Source: Frateuria_A sp051900535 (GTDB lineage: Bacteria; Pseudomonadota; Gammaproteobacteria; Xanthomonadales; Rhodanobacteraceae). From it: DNA of 64,000 nucleotides. This document shows positions 10,553 to 21,105 of this stretch, piece by piece (position 1 is the first letter of the stretch; each line of letters starts with the position of its first letter). Made by a program: the position numbers and the translations under genes. The DNA is taken from assembly GCF_051900535.1 (NCBI RefSeq), contig NZ_JBHZGI010000002.1, positions 496,001-560,000 on the forward strand, given 5' to 3'. Under the pieces are notes generated by a model, which saw only the letters and a program-made list of their open reading frames with translations, was not told the DNA's origin and searched no databases.

Positions 10553-10960
10553 ATGGCTTTCAGTTCCGGAAACACCAGCGGCCCGATGGCCGACATCAAC
10601 GTCACGCCGCTGGTCGACGTGATGCTGGTGCTCTTGATCATCTTCATGATCACGGCGCCGATGCTCACCCATAAGGTGAAGATCGACCTGCCGCAACCGA
10701 ACCCCAACATCGTCCAGCCGGAAAATCCGCTCGAGCCCATCCGGCTCAAGATCGATCGCGCCGGCGCGCTGTACTGGAACGACACGCCGGTCGACGAGCT
10801 GGGCCTGAAGGCACAGATGGCGGTCATCGCGCAGCAGACCAACCAGCCGGAAATCCAGATCAATGCGGACGACGGCGTGGCTTACGAGTCGGTCGCCCGT
10901 GTGCTGGCCGACGCCAAGAGCTACGGGTTGACCAAGATCGGCTTCACCGAGGCGCAATGA
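10553..10960 (+). CDS. exbD2: Biopolymer transport protein ExbD (second copy)
   Basis: A 135-residue paralogue of the preceding gene, with the same membrane helix and motor aspartate (Asp22) but a divergent periplasmic half (HKVKIDLPQPNPNIVQPENP). In Xanthomonas campestris ExbD2 is dispensable for iron uptake but needed for other interactions. Whether that holds here is inference. The operon ends right after this gene with a strong terminator. Confidence 0.94.
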   Translation: MAFSSGNTSGPMADINVTPLVDVMLVLLIIFMITAPMLTHKVKIDLPQPNPNIVQPENPLEPIRLKIDRAGALYWNDTPVDELGLKAQMAVIAQQTNQPEIQINADDGVAYESVARVLADAKSYGLTKIGFTEAQ

Positions 10961-10985
10961 TCTCAGGCGGATCAACGCTACCGGC

Positions 10986-11015
10986 AAACCCCCGCGCAAG
11001 CGGGGGTTTTGCTTT
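10986..11015 (+). terminator. Rho-independent terminator of the tonB-exbBD operon
   Basis: AACCCCCGC (10987-10995), loop GCAA, GCGGGGGTT (11000-11008), followed by TTGCTTTT. The stem is perfect and begins 26 bases after the exbD2 stop. Confidence 0.9.
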
Positions 11016-11054
11016 TGGAAGAGCGCATGCTCGGCGCGAAGGTCCCGCAAGGCG

Positions 11055-11120
11055 GTAGGGTGGGCTTCAGCCCACCTTCGCTGATTCGCCAGCGTGCGGT
11101 GGGCTGAAATCCATCCGGCG
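11055..11120. repeat. REP-like intergenic repeat, family B, copy 1
   Basis: GTAGGGTGGGCTTCAGCCCACC forms an 8-bp hairpin with a two-base loop (11059-11076). It is followed by a second part CGCCAGCGTGCGGTGGGCTG. The same two-part order recurs at 34231-34290, and the hairpin alone at 35671-35703. It lies in the gap between the convergent exbD2 and pdxJ genes. Confidence 0.7.
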
Positions 11121-11135
11121 GAAAGCCTCGAGCGT

Positions 11136-11879
11136 TCAGCGCAGGATTTGCAGGTACCGTCGCACCGTCGACGCCAGCCCGTTGTACAACGCCTCGCCGA
11201 TCAGGGCATGCCCGATCGATACTTCGGCCAGGCCCGGAATGGCTGCCTTGAAGCCGCCCAGGTTGGCCTGGTTGAGATCGTGTCCGGCGTTGACCGCCAA
11301 CCCCGCCTGCTGCGCTCGCCGTGCGGTGTCCGCGCAGGCGGCCAGGGCATCGCGGGCGTCGCCTTCGGCGAACGCTTCGGCATACGGACCGGTGTAGATC
11401 TCGATGCGCTCTGCACCGATCGCCACCGCCTGTTCGAAGCCCTTGGTTCCGACGTCCACGAACAGGCTCACCCGGCAACCGATCTCGCGCAGCTCCGCCA
11501 CCAGCGGGCGCAGCCGTTCGCAGTCGACGGCGAGATCGAAACCATGGTCGGAGGTGATCTGGCCGTCGCTGTCGGGCACCAGCGTGACCTGCGCGGGACG
11601 TACCTCGCGGGCCAGCGCGACCAGTCCCGGATACAGGCCACGGGCGGGCGCGAAAGGGTTGCCTTCGATGTTGTACTCGACCTTGCCACGCAGCATCGCG
11701 GCCAGCGCGCGCACGTCGTCGGGGCGCACATGGCGCAGGTCGGGCCGCGGGTGCACGGTGATGCCGCCGCAGCCCGCTTCGATGCAGGTATGCGCGGCGC
11801 GCAGGATGTCCGGTTCGGTGCCGCCGCGGGAGTTGCGCAGCACGGCGATCTTGTTGAGGTTGACGCTGAGCAGGGTCAT
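11136..11879 (-). CDS. pdxJ: Pyridoxine 5'-phosphate synthase
   Basis: PdxJ condenses 1-deoxy-D-xylulose 5-phosphate with 3-amino-2-oxopropyl phosphate to make pyridoxine 5'-phosphate in the DXP-dependent vitamin B6 pathway. The 247-residue protein begins MTLLSVNLNKIAVLRNSRGG and contains the GITVHPRPDLRHV segment (catalytic/phosphate region), EYNIEGNPF and the VNAGHDLNQANL motif near residue 210, all characteristic. It faces the tonB-exbBD operon and is followed upstream on the same strand by a phosphopantetheinyl transferase gene. Confidence 0.96.
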   Translation of the reverse strand: MTLLSVNLNKIAVLRNSRGGTEPDILRAAHTCIEAGCGGITVHPRPDLRHVRPDDVRALAAMLRGKVEYNIEGNPFAPARGLYPGLVALAREVRPAQVTLVPDSDGQITSDHGFDLAVDCERLRPLVAELREIGCRVSLFVDVGTKGFEQAVAIGAERIEIYTGPYAEAFAEGDARDALAACADTARRAQQAGLAVNAGHDLNQANLGGFKAAIPGLAEVSIGHALIGEALYNGLASTVRRYLQILR

Positions 11880-11922
11880 GGACGCCGTTGAGCGGAACTA
11901 GGGACCGGAAACACTGCGCCGA

Positions 11923-12564
11923 TCAACCGGCGTCGGCAAGTACCCACTGCCGGATGCCGCGGGACGGACCCCGCCACGCGATGGCTGCCCTGTGCCCGGG
12001 ACCTGCGTCCACCGAATGCAATTGCCAGGCGCCGGCGTCCTCGTTCGCCAGCTGCAGCAGTTCCGGATCGCCCGTGTCCAGGCCGATTTCCAGCCGGTGC
12101 AGGCCGAACGCCAGGCCACGTCCGAGCGCCTTCAACACGGCTTCCTTGGCGGTCCACAGTGCGAGAAACGCTTCATCGCGCTGGTCGACCGGCTGCGCGG
12201 CCAGCCACGCGGCCTCGACGGGATGGAAATAGCGCTTCGCGAGCTCCAGCGCACGGGGTCGCGGGCGCAGGCGCTCCACGTCGATCCCGGGCGCGACACG
12301 GCGAGCGAGGGCCACCAGGGCGCAGTCGCCGCTATGCGACCAGTTGAACTCCAGCGCGCCCGCCTGCGCGGGCGCGAGGTGCGGTCGCCCATAAGGCCCG
12401 TCGACCAGCTGGACGGCATCGGGGGACACGCCGAGATAGCTTCCGAGCAGCGCCACCAGCGGCGCGCGGCGGCGGCCGGCATCGTAGGACAGACGCCACA
12501 CGTGCAGCGTCTGGTCATCCAGCTGGGCCGCAACGGCAGGAACGTCGGTAGGCGGAATCGGCAT
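11923..12564 (-). CDS. 4'-phosphopantetheinyl transferase, Sfp type
   Basis: Transfers the phosphopantetheine arm of CoA onto a serine of acyl or peptidyl carrier proteins. The 213-residue protein has the family motifs LEFNWSHSGDCALVAL, the Mg-binding PGIDVERL (D-x-E), and WTAKEAVLKALGRGL. The size fits the monomeric Sfp class rather than the ~125-residue AcpS class. No polyketide or nonribosomal peptide genes are near, so its carrier-protein target is unknown; it could serve fatty acid synthesis or a distant cluster. Stop is 43 bases from the pdxJ start, so the two may be co-transcribed. Confidence 0.88.
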   Translation of the reverse strand: MPIPPTDVPAVAAQLDDQTLHVWRLSYDAGRRRAPLVALLGSYLGVSPDAVQLVDGPYGRPHLAPAQAGALEFNWSHSGDCALVALARRVAPGIDVERLRPRPRALELAKRYFHPVEAAWLAAQPVDQRDEAFLALWTAKEAVLKALGRGLAFGLHRLEIGLDTGDPELLQLANEDAGAWQLHSVDAGPGHRAAIAWRGPSRGIRQWVLADAG

Positions 12565-12676
12565 CCACGGACGGTAGCATCAGCCGGCGGCGCGACGAAG
12601 CTACCGGATTTTTTCGAGAGCCTTGGGCCCGACCACGCTGCCGGCGGCCGCGCCCCAGGGGCGCTCTTGCAAGCAG

Positions 12677-14617
<1,941 letters not shown>

Positions 14618-14727
14618 GGGGACATCTCCTCGGTGGACGCAAGGTTTGGACGTCCGAGTGTAGCTTCGCCCGCGCAAAGCTGCGTGGGGTCGCGTTGCCT
14701 GAGACGCCGGCGCGCTAAATTGGACCG

Positions 14728-15813
14728 ATGTCCGAACCACCGCCGCACGCCATCAAGGGCCGGGGCGCCGCTTCCAATCCGGAAGGGCGGTTCGAGAGCG
14801 TGCGCCGTCATGCCGAGGACGACGGCTGGCAAAGCCTGCTGCTGGATGCCGACGCGCCCCGCCCACGCACCGAAGTCACCGAGGAACGCGCGCGCAGCGT
14901 GATCAGCCGCAACGACTCGCCGGACATTGCCTTCGACCAGGCCATCAACCCCTACCGCGGCTGCGAGCACGGTTGCATCTACTGCTACGCGCGGCCTTCG
15001 CACAGCTACCTCAACCTCTCGCCCGGCCTCGACTTCGAAACGCGGCTGCGCGCCAAGGGCAATCTTGCCGAGGTGCTGCGCGCGGAGCTGGGAAAGCGCG
15101 GCTACGTGCCCAGCCCGATCAACATCGGCAGCAACACCGACCCCTACCAGCCGGTGGAAAAGCGCTGGCGGTTGACCCGCGCCGCGCTGGAACTGCTGGC
15201 CGAGTGCCGCCATCCCTGCACCATCGTCACCAAGAACGCACTGATCGAGCGCGACCTGGACGTGCTGGCCGCGATGGCGCGCGACCGGCTGGTGCAGGTG
15301 TTCATCTCGGTCAATTCGCTGGACAACCACCTGGCGGCCAAGCTCGAGCCGCGCGCCAGCGCGCCGCACCGGCGCATCCGGGCGATCGAAGCGCTGGCCG
15401 GGGCCGGCGTGCCGGTCGGCGTACTGGTCGCGCCGATCATTCCCGCGCTCAACGACCGCGACATGGAAGCGGTGCTGGAGCAGGCACATGCCGCGGGGGC
15501 CAGCTGTGCCGGCTACACCGTGGTGCGGCTGCTTTACGAGCTGAAGACGCTGTTCCGCGAGTGGCTGGCGCTGCACGCGCAGCAGCGCGCCGAGCACGTG
15601 ATGAGCCTGATCCAGCAGATGAATGGCGGACGCGACTACGACAGCGACTTCCGCACGCGCATGCGCGGGCAAGGCGTATTCGCGCAGCTGCTCAAGCGGC
15701 GCTTCGAGGTGGCGTGCCGCCGGCACGGCTTCGGTCGCGCGCGCGGACTGGAGCTGGATACCTCGCGCTTCGTGCCGCCGCGCATGGCCTCGCCGCAAGG
15801 CTCGTTGTTTTGA
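14728..15813 (+). CDS. PA0069-family radical SAM protein
   Basis: A 361-residue radical S-adenosylmethionine protein. The iron-sulfur motif is CEHGCIYC at residues 79-86 (C79, C83, C86, the C-x3-C-x2-C pattern), followed by an aromatic Y and the ARPSHSYLNLSPGLDFET segment typical of the PA0069/Rv2578c group distantly related to spore photoproduct lyase. The N-terminal IKGRGAASNPEGRFE segment is also characteristic. The reaction is not established for the family. It ends ten bases before the convergent AarF/UbiB gene. Confidence 0.88.
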   Translation: MSEPPPHAIKGRGAASNPEGRFESVRRHAEDDGWQSLLLDADAPRPRTEVTEERARSVISRNDSPDIAFDQAINPYRGCEHGCIYCYARPSHSYLNLSPGLDFETRLRAKGNLAEVLRAELGKRGYVPSPINIGSNTDPYQPVEKRWRLTRAALELLAECRHPCTIVTKNALIERDLDVLAAMARDRLVQVFISVNSLDNHLAAKLEPRASAPHRRIRAIEALAGAGVPVGVLVAPIIPALNDRDMEAVLEQAHAAGASCAGYTVVRLLYELKTLFREWLALHAQQRAEHVMSLIQQMNGGRDYDSDFRTRMRGQGVFAQLLKRRFEVACRRHGFGRARGLELDTSRFVPPRMASPQGSLF

Positions 15814-15822
15814 CGAGTCGCT

Positions 15823-17508
15823 CTAGTCCGGCGGCGGGTTGGCGGCCCGCTCCACCTTGCCGTCGCGGCGCAGCGCGCTGACCACCAGGCTCAGGCCCAG
15901 TACCGTTGCCACCGCGATGAACAGCACCGCCAGGATCGGTAGCCCGAACAGCCTCGGGCCGCTGTCCATGCGCGAGGTCAGCGCGCCGCCGATCACCAGA
16001 GCTGCCACGATCACCCCGGTGCTGATCCGGTTGGCGATCTTCTGCAGGCTTTCCATCATGTGCGACTCTTCCAGCCCGTCCACGCGCACGCGCAGGCGGT
16101 TCTGCGCCAGCGTGCGCAAGATCGCCGCCACGTGCTGCGGGGTATGGCGCGCCAGCTCCTGCATGTCCAGCCACTCCGTCGCGAGGTTGGCCGGGGACAG
16201 CGTGCCCAGGGCCTGTCGCCTGAGCACTTGCTGCAGGTGCTGCTCGACCACGCTGCGGGTGTCGATGGTCGGATCGAGTGCGCTGGTGACCGCCTCCAGA
16301 TTGAGCAGCGTCTTGCCCAGGATGGAGAGTTCCGCCGGCGGGCGCAGGCCGCAGGAAGCGCCCACGCGGGCCAGCTCCAGCACCAGCCGGCCCTCGGAAA
16401 ACTGCCGGCTCGAGTTGTGCAGGCCGACGTAGCTGGCGATCAGCTGCTCAACCTGGCGCCGGTAAAGATTGCGGCGGAAGTCCTCCAGCGCGGTGCCCAT
16501 CGTTTCGCTGATGTCGCCGACCTGGTCGCCGTTGCCGGATATGGCGCCGATCATCAGCTTGAGCAGCAACTGGCGCGTGCGCGGCACCAGCCGTACCACC
16601 ATCCCCAGGTCGAACAGCGCCAGGCGCTGGTCCTCCATCAACAGCACGTTGCCCGGGTGCGGGTCGGCATGTACCAGGCCGTGGAGGAACACCTGGTCGA
16701 GATAGGCGCGCAGCAGTTCGCGCGCCTGCTCGTGCAGCGGATGCTCGATGCGACGCAATGCGGGAATGTGGGTGACCTTGATGCCGTGCACGCGCTGCAT
16801 GGTCAGGACGCGCGTGGTGGTGAAGTCGGCCAGCGGCAGCGGCACGTAGAGCGTGTCGTAGTCGCGCAGGTTCTCGGCGAAGCGGCGCAGGTTCTCCGCC
16901 TCCAGCTCGAAGTTGATCTCGTTGGCCAGGCTGTGGCGCAGTTCGCTGACCAGTCCGACGAACCCGTAGCGCCGGCCCACGTCGGTCATGCGGTCGGCCG
17001 CGCCGGCGAGCTTCTCCAGAATCGCCAGGTCCTCGCGCAGGGTCTGCGCGATGTTCGGGCGCTGGACCTTGAGCACCACCTCGCGGCCGTCGTGCAGCGT
17101 GGCCGCGTGCACCTGGGCGACCGAGCCGGCTGCCAGCGGCCGGTCATCGAAGCGGGCGAACAACGTGCCGATGCGCGCGCCCAGTTCGGCCTCGACGATC
17201 TCGCGGATCTCGGCCACCGGCACCGGCACCACGTCGTCCTGCATCCGTTCCAGTTCGGCGATGTAGGGCGCAGGCACCATGTCCGGCCGCGTGGACAGCG
17301 CCTGGCCCACCTTGATGAAGGTGGGTCCCAGCGCTTCGAGGTCGTCGACGAACTGCTTGGGCTGGCCCGGCCTGAACGCCTCTTCCTCGTCCGCCAGCGC
17401 CGCCTCCTGGATGTCCAGTTCCAGTCCGCTGAACAGGCCGGCCTTGCGATAGCGCAGCAGGAACGCGCCGATGCGGGCGTAGCGGGACAGACGGGTGGTT
17501 TCGTTCAC
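15823..17508 (-). CDS. ubiB: AarF/UbiB-family atypical kinase-like protein
   Basis: UbiB-family proteins are atypical kinases or ATPases needed for ubiquinone synthesis. The family features are present: the KxGQ motif (TFIKVGQALSTRPDMVP), the Ala-rich loop AAGSVAQVHAA, the catalytic VHADPHPGN and FDLGM metal-binding segment. Two C-terminal transmembrane helices (about the last 60 residues) are present as in UbiB. The start is taken as GTG at 17508 (NETTRLSRYARIGAFLLRYRK), with GAAGG just upstream; a TTG at 17556 is also in frame. It is not next to other ubi genes, so a UbiB-like paralogue (YfhX/AarF) cannot be excluded. Confidence 0.8.
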   Translation of the reverse strand: MNETTRLSRYARIGAFLLRYRKAGLFSGLELDIQEAALADEEEAFRPGQPKQFVDDLEALGPTFIKVGQALSTRPDMVPAPYIAELERMQDDVVPVPVAEIREIVEAELGARIGTLFARFDDRPLAAGSVAQVHAATLHDGREVVLKVQRPNIAQTLREDLAILEKLAGAADRMTDVGRRYGFVGLVSELRHSLANEINFELEAENLRRFAENLRDYDTLYVPLPLADFTTTRVLTMQRVHGIKVTHIPALRRIEHPLHEQARELLRAYLDQVFLHGLVHADPHPGNVLLMEDQRLALFDLGMVVRLVPRTRQLLLKLMIGAISGNGDQVGDISETMGTALEDFRRNLYRRQVEQLIASYVGLHNSSRQFSEGRLVLELARVGASCGLRPPAELSILGKTLLNLEAVTSALDPTIDTRSVVEQHLQQVLRRQALGTLSPANLATEWLDMQELARHTPQHVAAILRTLAQNRLRVRVDGLEESHMMESLQKIANRISTGVIVAALVIGGALTSRMDSGPRLFGLPILAVLFIAVATVLGLSLVVSALRRDGKVERAANPPPD

Positions 17509-17704
17509 GCCTTCGGGCTCCGTTGCTCCCACGCAGCGTGGAGCGGACGGCGGCAACGGCGCGTCAATGGGTTTGGACCGGGTTGGCGATCAGCCTGGGC
17601 GCCGGTCGCAGGCCGGAGTCGGAGGCGCCGCGCCCACGGCTTCACGCGCCGGTGATCGCCCAGCCGCTCTGCTTCCAATGGACCTACGCCACGGAGGCCA
17701 CGCG

Positions 17705-17881
17705 ATGTCCTCGTTCTCGCTCTACCTGGTCGGCATCATCGTGCTGATCGGCGGCCTGGCCTATGTCGCCTGGTTGATGCACGTGCCGCTGCAATGGATC
17801 GGTGCCGGCGTGATCGTGGTGTTCGGGTTGGGGATCCTGGGGGCGGTCAAGCACACGCAGCGGCGCGATCCGCCCAAATAG
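17705..17881 (+). CDS. Small two-helix membrane protein
   Basis: A 58-residue protein starting MSSFSLYLVGIIVLIGGLAY. Two hydrophobic segments at about 5-25 and 30-48 leave a basic C-terminus (KHTQRRDPPK). A clear ribosome-binding site GGAGG (17693-17697) lies seven bases before the ATG, good support that the frame is real. I do not recognise a function. It resembles small inner-membrane proteins with unknown roles. The 196 bases upstream contain the start of the divergent UbiB-like gene and no other gene. Confidence 0.7.
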   Translation: MSSFSLYLVGIIVLIGGLAYVAWLMHVPLQWIGAGVIVVFGLGILGAVKHTQRRDPPK

Positions 17882-17919
17882 CGCGCCGGGCCGGGGAACG
17901 CCGGCCCGGCGTCACCGGC

Positions 17920-19938
17920 TCAGCGGACCGGAAGATACCTGGCGAACCACTCCAGTGCCCGCTGCAGCACGTCGCGCTGGTGCGCCGGATCGACGAAGTG
18001 ATGGCCCTCGTCGGGGTACACCACCAGCGAGGTCGGCACGCCCTGCGCGCGCAGCGCATGCCAGTACTCGAACGACTGCGGCGCCGGGCACTCCGCGTCC
18101 CGATCGCCGACCACCACCAGCGTCGGCGTCTTCACCCGCCTGATGAAATTGATCGCCGAACTCCTGGCGTACACCGCCGGGTCGTCGTACACGGACGCGC
18201 CGAAGAACGGAATCATCCACTGGTCGATCAGGTTCTGCCCGTAATAGCTCTGCCAGTTGGCGATGCCCGCGCCGGCGACCACGGCGTGGAAGCGGTCGGT
18301 CTGCGTGGGCACGAACATGCTCATGAAGCCGCCGTAGCTCCAGCCGGTCAGGCCCAGCCGGTTGTCGTCCACCGGCAGCTTCTTCTCGATCGCGTCGATG
18401 CCGGCGAGGATGTCCGACAGGTCGCCGTAGCCGAAGTCCTTGCGGTTGGCCTGCACATAGGCCTCGCCCTGGCCGAAGCTGCCGCGCGGGTTGGGCTGGA
18501 AGACGAAGTAGCCGAGGTTGGAGAACGGCACGCTGCCGTAGCCGACGCCGGGCCAGCGCGGGATCACGGCGCTGGACGGGCCGCCGTGCACGCTGACGAT
18601 CATCGGATAGGTCTTCTTCGGATCGTAGTGCGCCGGATACAGCAGCCAGCCCTGCACGTGGCGGCCGTCATGTTCCCACTCGACCGATTCGGCCTTGCCC
18701 CAGCTCGGGGCGAGCGCGGCGTTGATCGCAGTGACCGCGGGCGGTGCCGCGTCGCCGAGCGGACCGGCATGGACTTCCGCCGCGGCGGTGTAGGAGCTCT
18801 GCATGAACGCGATGCGCCGGTGGTCGGCCGACAGCGACATGCCCATCGAGGCGCTGCCGTCACCGATGCTGGCCGGCAGCGTAAAGTGCACGCGCTGCTG
18901 CGTGGCGCGTTGCGCATCGACCGCATAGTCGGCCAGCTGGCTGCGGCCGTTGCTGACCTGGCTGACCAGCAGCGTGCGGGGCGACGTCCAGGCGAACCAC
19001 GACGGCGTGACGTGGATGCCCGGCGTAAGGTCGACCGTCGCGCCGCCCGTGGCCGGTACCGCGTAGAGGTCGCCGCCGGTGGCGCCCTGGTCGCTCATCA
19101 GGCCGCCGACGAAGACGATCCGCCGGCCGTCCGGCGACCAGCGCGGCAGCGCCAGCTGCAGGCGGTGCAACGGGCCGGCGGTGTTCGGGTCGACCAGGAC
19201 GCGCGGTGCGGCGCCGGTCCGGGCATCCTGGGCGTACAGCCTGGCGATCCACCAGTTGTTGTCGCCGGGCGCGGGCGCCGCGACGTAGGCCAGCTGCCTG
19301 GCGTCCGGCGACCAGCTGAACTCGTAGACGTACTTGTCCGCGGGGCTGACCAGCGCCGGCGTGCCGCCGCTGGCGGGCAGCGTGGCGACACGCTGGATCT
19401 CCAGCCCCTCGACACCGACCTCGCCGACCTGCGGCTTCGCGGCGGCTACCGCGCTGGCGCGGCGGGTGGCGCCTTCGACATAGAGAAAGCCGAGCGTGCG
19501 GCCGTCGGCGGACCACGCCAGGTCATGCGCGTAGCCGTGCAGGTCGGCCAGCTGGTGCGGAGCGGCCTGGCTGGCGACATCGGCCGTATAGACGTCCATA
19601 TCGCCCGCCTTGCCGCCGCAGTCGGACAGGAAGGCGAGGCGGCGGGAGTCGGGCGACCAGGCGATCTCCTCCTGCCGGCAGGGCGTGTCGCCCATCGCCA
19701 CCGCGTGCGCGCCGGTGCCGTCGGCGCGGGCAAGCTGGATCATCGGCTTGCCGTGGCTGTCCACCACCCAGGCCAGCCGCTGGCCGTCGGGCGAGAGCTG
19801 CACGGCGTGGATCGCGCGGACCTTGCCGAGCTGGTCGAGCAGCTGGTCGATGCGTGGGTCGACCTTGCCGGGCGCAGCCGACGCCAGCGGGGCGAGGGCC
19901 AGGGTGATCAGGGGCAGGAGGCGCAGGGAAGGGGGCAT
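17920..19938 (-). CDS. S9 family prolyl-oligopeptidase-like peptidase, secreted
   Basis: A 672-residue serine peptidase with a signal peptide (MPPSLRLLPLITLALAPLAS). The N-terminal half is a beta-propeller of TolB/PD40-like repeats (SPDGQRLAW, WSPDSRRLAF, WSADGRTLGF, WSPDARQLAYV). The C-terminal alpha/beta hydrolase domain has the nucleophile in GWSYGGFMS (Ser about 534), the acid in VVGDRDAECP (about 614) and the histidine in DEGHHF (about 646). Such enzymes cleave peptides in the periplasm, often as dipeptidyl peptidases or acylaminoacyl peptidases. Start at 19938 is set by the signal peptide. Confidence 0.9.
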   Translation of the reverse strand: MPPSLRLLPLITLALAPLASAAPGKVDPRIDQLLDQLGKVRAIHAVQLSPDGQRLAWVVDSHGKPMIQLARADGTGAHAVAMGDTPCRQEEIAWSPDSRRLAFLSDCGGKAGDMDVYTADVASQAAPHQLADLHGYAHDLAWSADGRTLGFLYVEGATRRASAVAAAKPQVGEVGVEGLEIQRVATLPASGGTPALVSPADKYVYEFSWSPDARQLAYVAAPAPGDNNWWIARLYAQDARTGAAPRVLVDPNTAGPLHRLQLALPRWSPDGRRIVFVGGLMSDQGATGGDLYAVPATGGATVDLTPGIHVTPSWFAWTSPRTLLVSQVSNGRSQLADYAVDAQRATQQRVHFTLPASIGDGSASMGMSLSADHRRIAFMQSSYTAAAEVHAGPLGDAAPPAVTAINAALAPSWGKAESVEWEHDGRHVQGWLLYPAHYDPKKTYPMIVSVHGGPSSAVIPRWPGVGYGSVPFSNLGYFVFQPNPRGSFGQGEAYVQANRKDFGYGDLSDILAGIDAIEKKLPVDDNRLGLTGWSYGGFMSMFVPTQTDRFHAVVAGAGIANWQSYYGQNLIDQWMIPFFGASVYDDPAVYARSSAINFIRRVKTPTLVVVGDRDAECPAPQSFEYWHALRAQGVPTSLVVYPDEGHHFVDPAHQRDVLQRALEWFARYLPVR

Positions 19939-20015
19939 GGGCCGCTCTCGCGAGGAAAGGGTCCACGCTAGCAGCGCATTGGCGGTCGCTCCAGTGCGGC
20001 CGGTCACAGCGTGCG

Positions 20016-20101
20016 GTCGTAGGAACGCACCTGCGCGCGACCACCACATCGAATCTCGCGGCGACGCGGGGCCGGCGTTCGCAGCAGCGGTGCGCTCCGA
20101 C
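20016..20101. repeat. REP-like intergenic repeat, family A, degenerate copy
   Basis: GTCGTAGGAACGCACCTGCG and, inverted 60 bases on, GGTGCGCTCCGAC. The layout matches the clearer copy at 30755-30811 (GTAGGAGCGC ... GTGCGCTCCTGC). It fills the gap between the S9 peptidase and the patatin-like gene. Confidence 0.5.
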
Positions 20102-20112
20102 GGGACGTGCGG

Positions 20113-21009
20113 TCAGTGCGCGGCGATCGCCGGCACGGCAAGCCGCGCCGCGGCCAGCCGGGCGCGGATCAGCGGCATCGCCGCCAGCGCCGCCTTCTCG
20201 CCTTCCATGATCGCGCGCTCCTTCTGCGCGAAGTCGGCCGCGCCGATGTCGTTCACCCGCGGGCGGATCACCACGTCGGCGCGCGCCAGTTCCTGCGCAC
20301 CCAGGTGCTGGCCCATGATCACCACCGATCGGCCGACGATGCCGAACATGTCGTCGGGCAACGTGCCGTCGCTTTGCGCGGAAATGTCCACCGCGATGAC
20401 GAAGTCGGCACCGAGCTCGCGCGCGGCGTCGACCGGGACCGGGCTGACCACGCCGCCGTCGACATAATGCCGTCCGCCGATCGCCACCGGCTCGAACACG
20501 CCGGGCACGCTGCACGAGGCGCGCACGGCCTGGCCGGTGTCGCCGTGGCGGAACACCATGCGCTGGCCCGTCTCCAGTTCGGTGGCGACTGCCGCGAAGG
20601 GCAGCTTCAGCCGCTCGAGGGGGCGCTGGCGCACCAGGCCATCGACGTAGTCCTCCAGTTTCTTCCCCTGCACCAGGCCCCCGCTGAACAGCCGCACGTC
20701 GCGGATCGAGGCCTCGTCCAGCGAGATGGCCGCCTGCTGCATGGCGAAGGCGTCCATGCCGCTGGCATACAGCGCGCCGACCACGCTGCCGGCGCTGGTG
20801 CCGGCAACGACGTCGACGTGGATGCCGCTGGCTTCCAGCATCTTGATCACGCCGATGTGCGCGAAGCCCTTGGCCGCACCGCCACCCAGCGCCAGCCCCA
20901 CCACCAGCTTGCGCGGTGGTGGCGGGGCGACCGGCGGCGGCTTGCGCACGGGTGCGCAGCCGACCAGGGCCACGGTCAACAGCAGCAGGAGGCTCAGGCG
21001 TCGGGCCAT
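20113..21009 (-). CDS. Patatin-like phospholipase lipoprotein
   Basis: A 298-residue lipoprotein with lipobox LVGC (Cys18) and a proline-rich linker (24-32). The patatin domain follows with the oxyanion loop GGGAAKGFAHIG (about 42-53), nucleophile elbow GTSAG (Ser72), and the catalytic Asp in YVDGGVVSPVPV. Related proteins (RssA/NTE-like) hydrolyse phospholipids or lysophospholipids. The lipid anchor places it in the envelope. It is the upstream neighbour of fbp on the same strand, with 96 bases between; co-transcription is possible but no functional link is evident. Confidence 0.9.
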   Translation of the reverse strand: MARRLSLLLLLTVALVGCAPVRKPPPVAPPPPRKLVVGLALGGGAAKGFAHIGVIKMLEASGIHVDVVAGTSAGSVVGALYASGMDAFAMQQAAISLDEASIRDVRLFSGGLVQGKKLEDYVDGLVRQRPLERLKLPFAAVATELETGQRMVFRHGDTGQAVRASCSVPGVFEPVAIGGRHYVDGGVVSPVPVDAARELGADFVIAVDISAQSDGTLPDDMFGIVGRSVVIMGQHLGAQELARADVVIRPRVNDIGAADFAQKERAIMEGEKAALAAMPLIRARLAAARLAVPAIAAH

Positions 21010-21105
21010 CGTCGTCAGTTCGGGAAGTCGGCGGGAAGCGTGCGGCAGGACGATGGCGAAACCGGGGCGGGACCGGGCAGGCGCACGGGCGCCTGCCCGC
21101 TGTCC

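Noticed and set aside
11923..12564. Phosphopantetheinyl transferase as marker of a secondary-metabolite cluster
   Set aside because: Neighbours are pdxJ and acs; no polyketide or nonribosomal peptide genes within the window.
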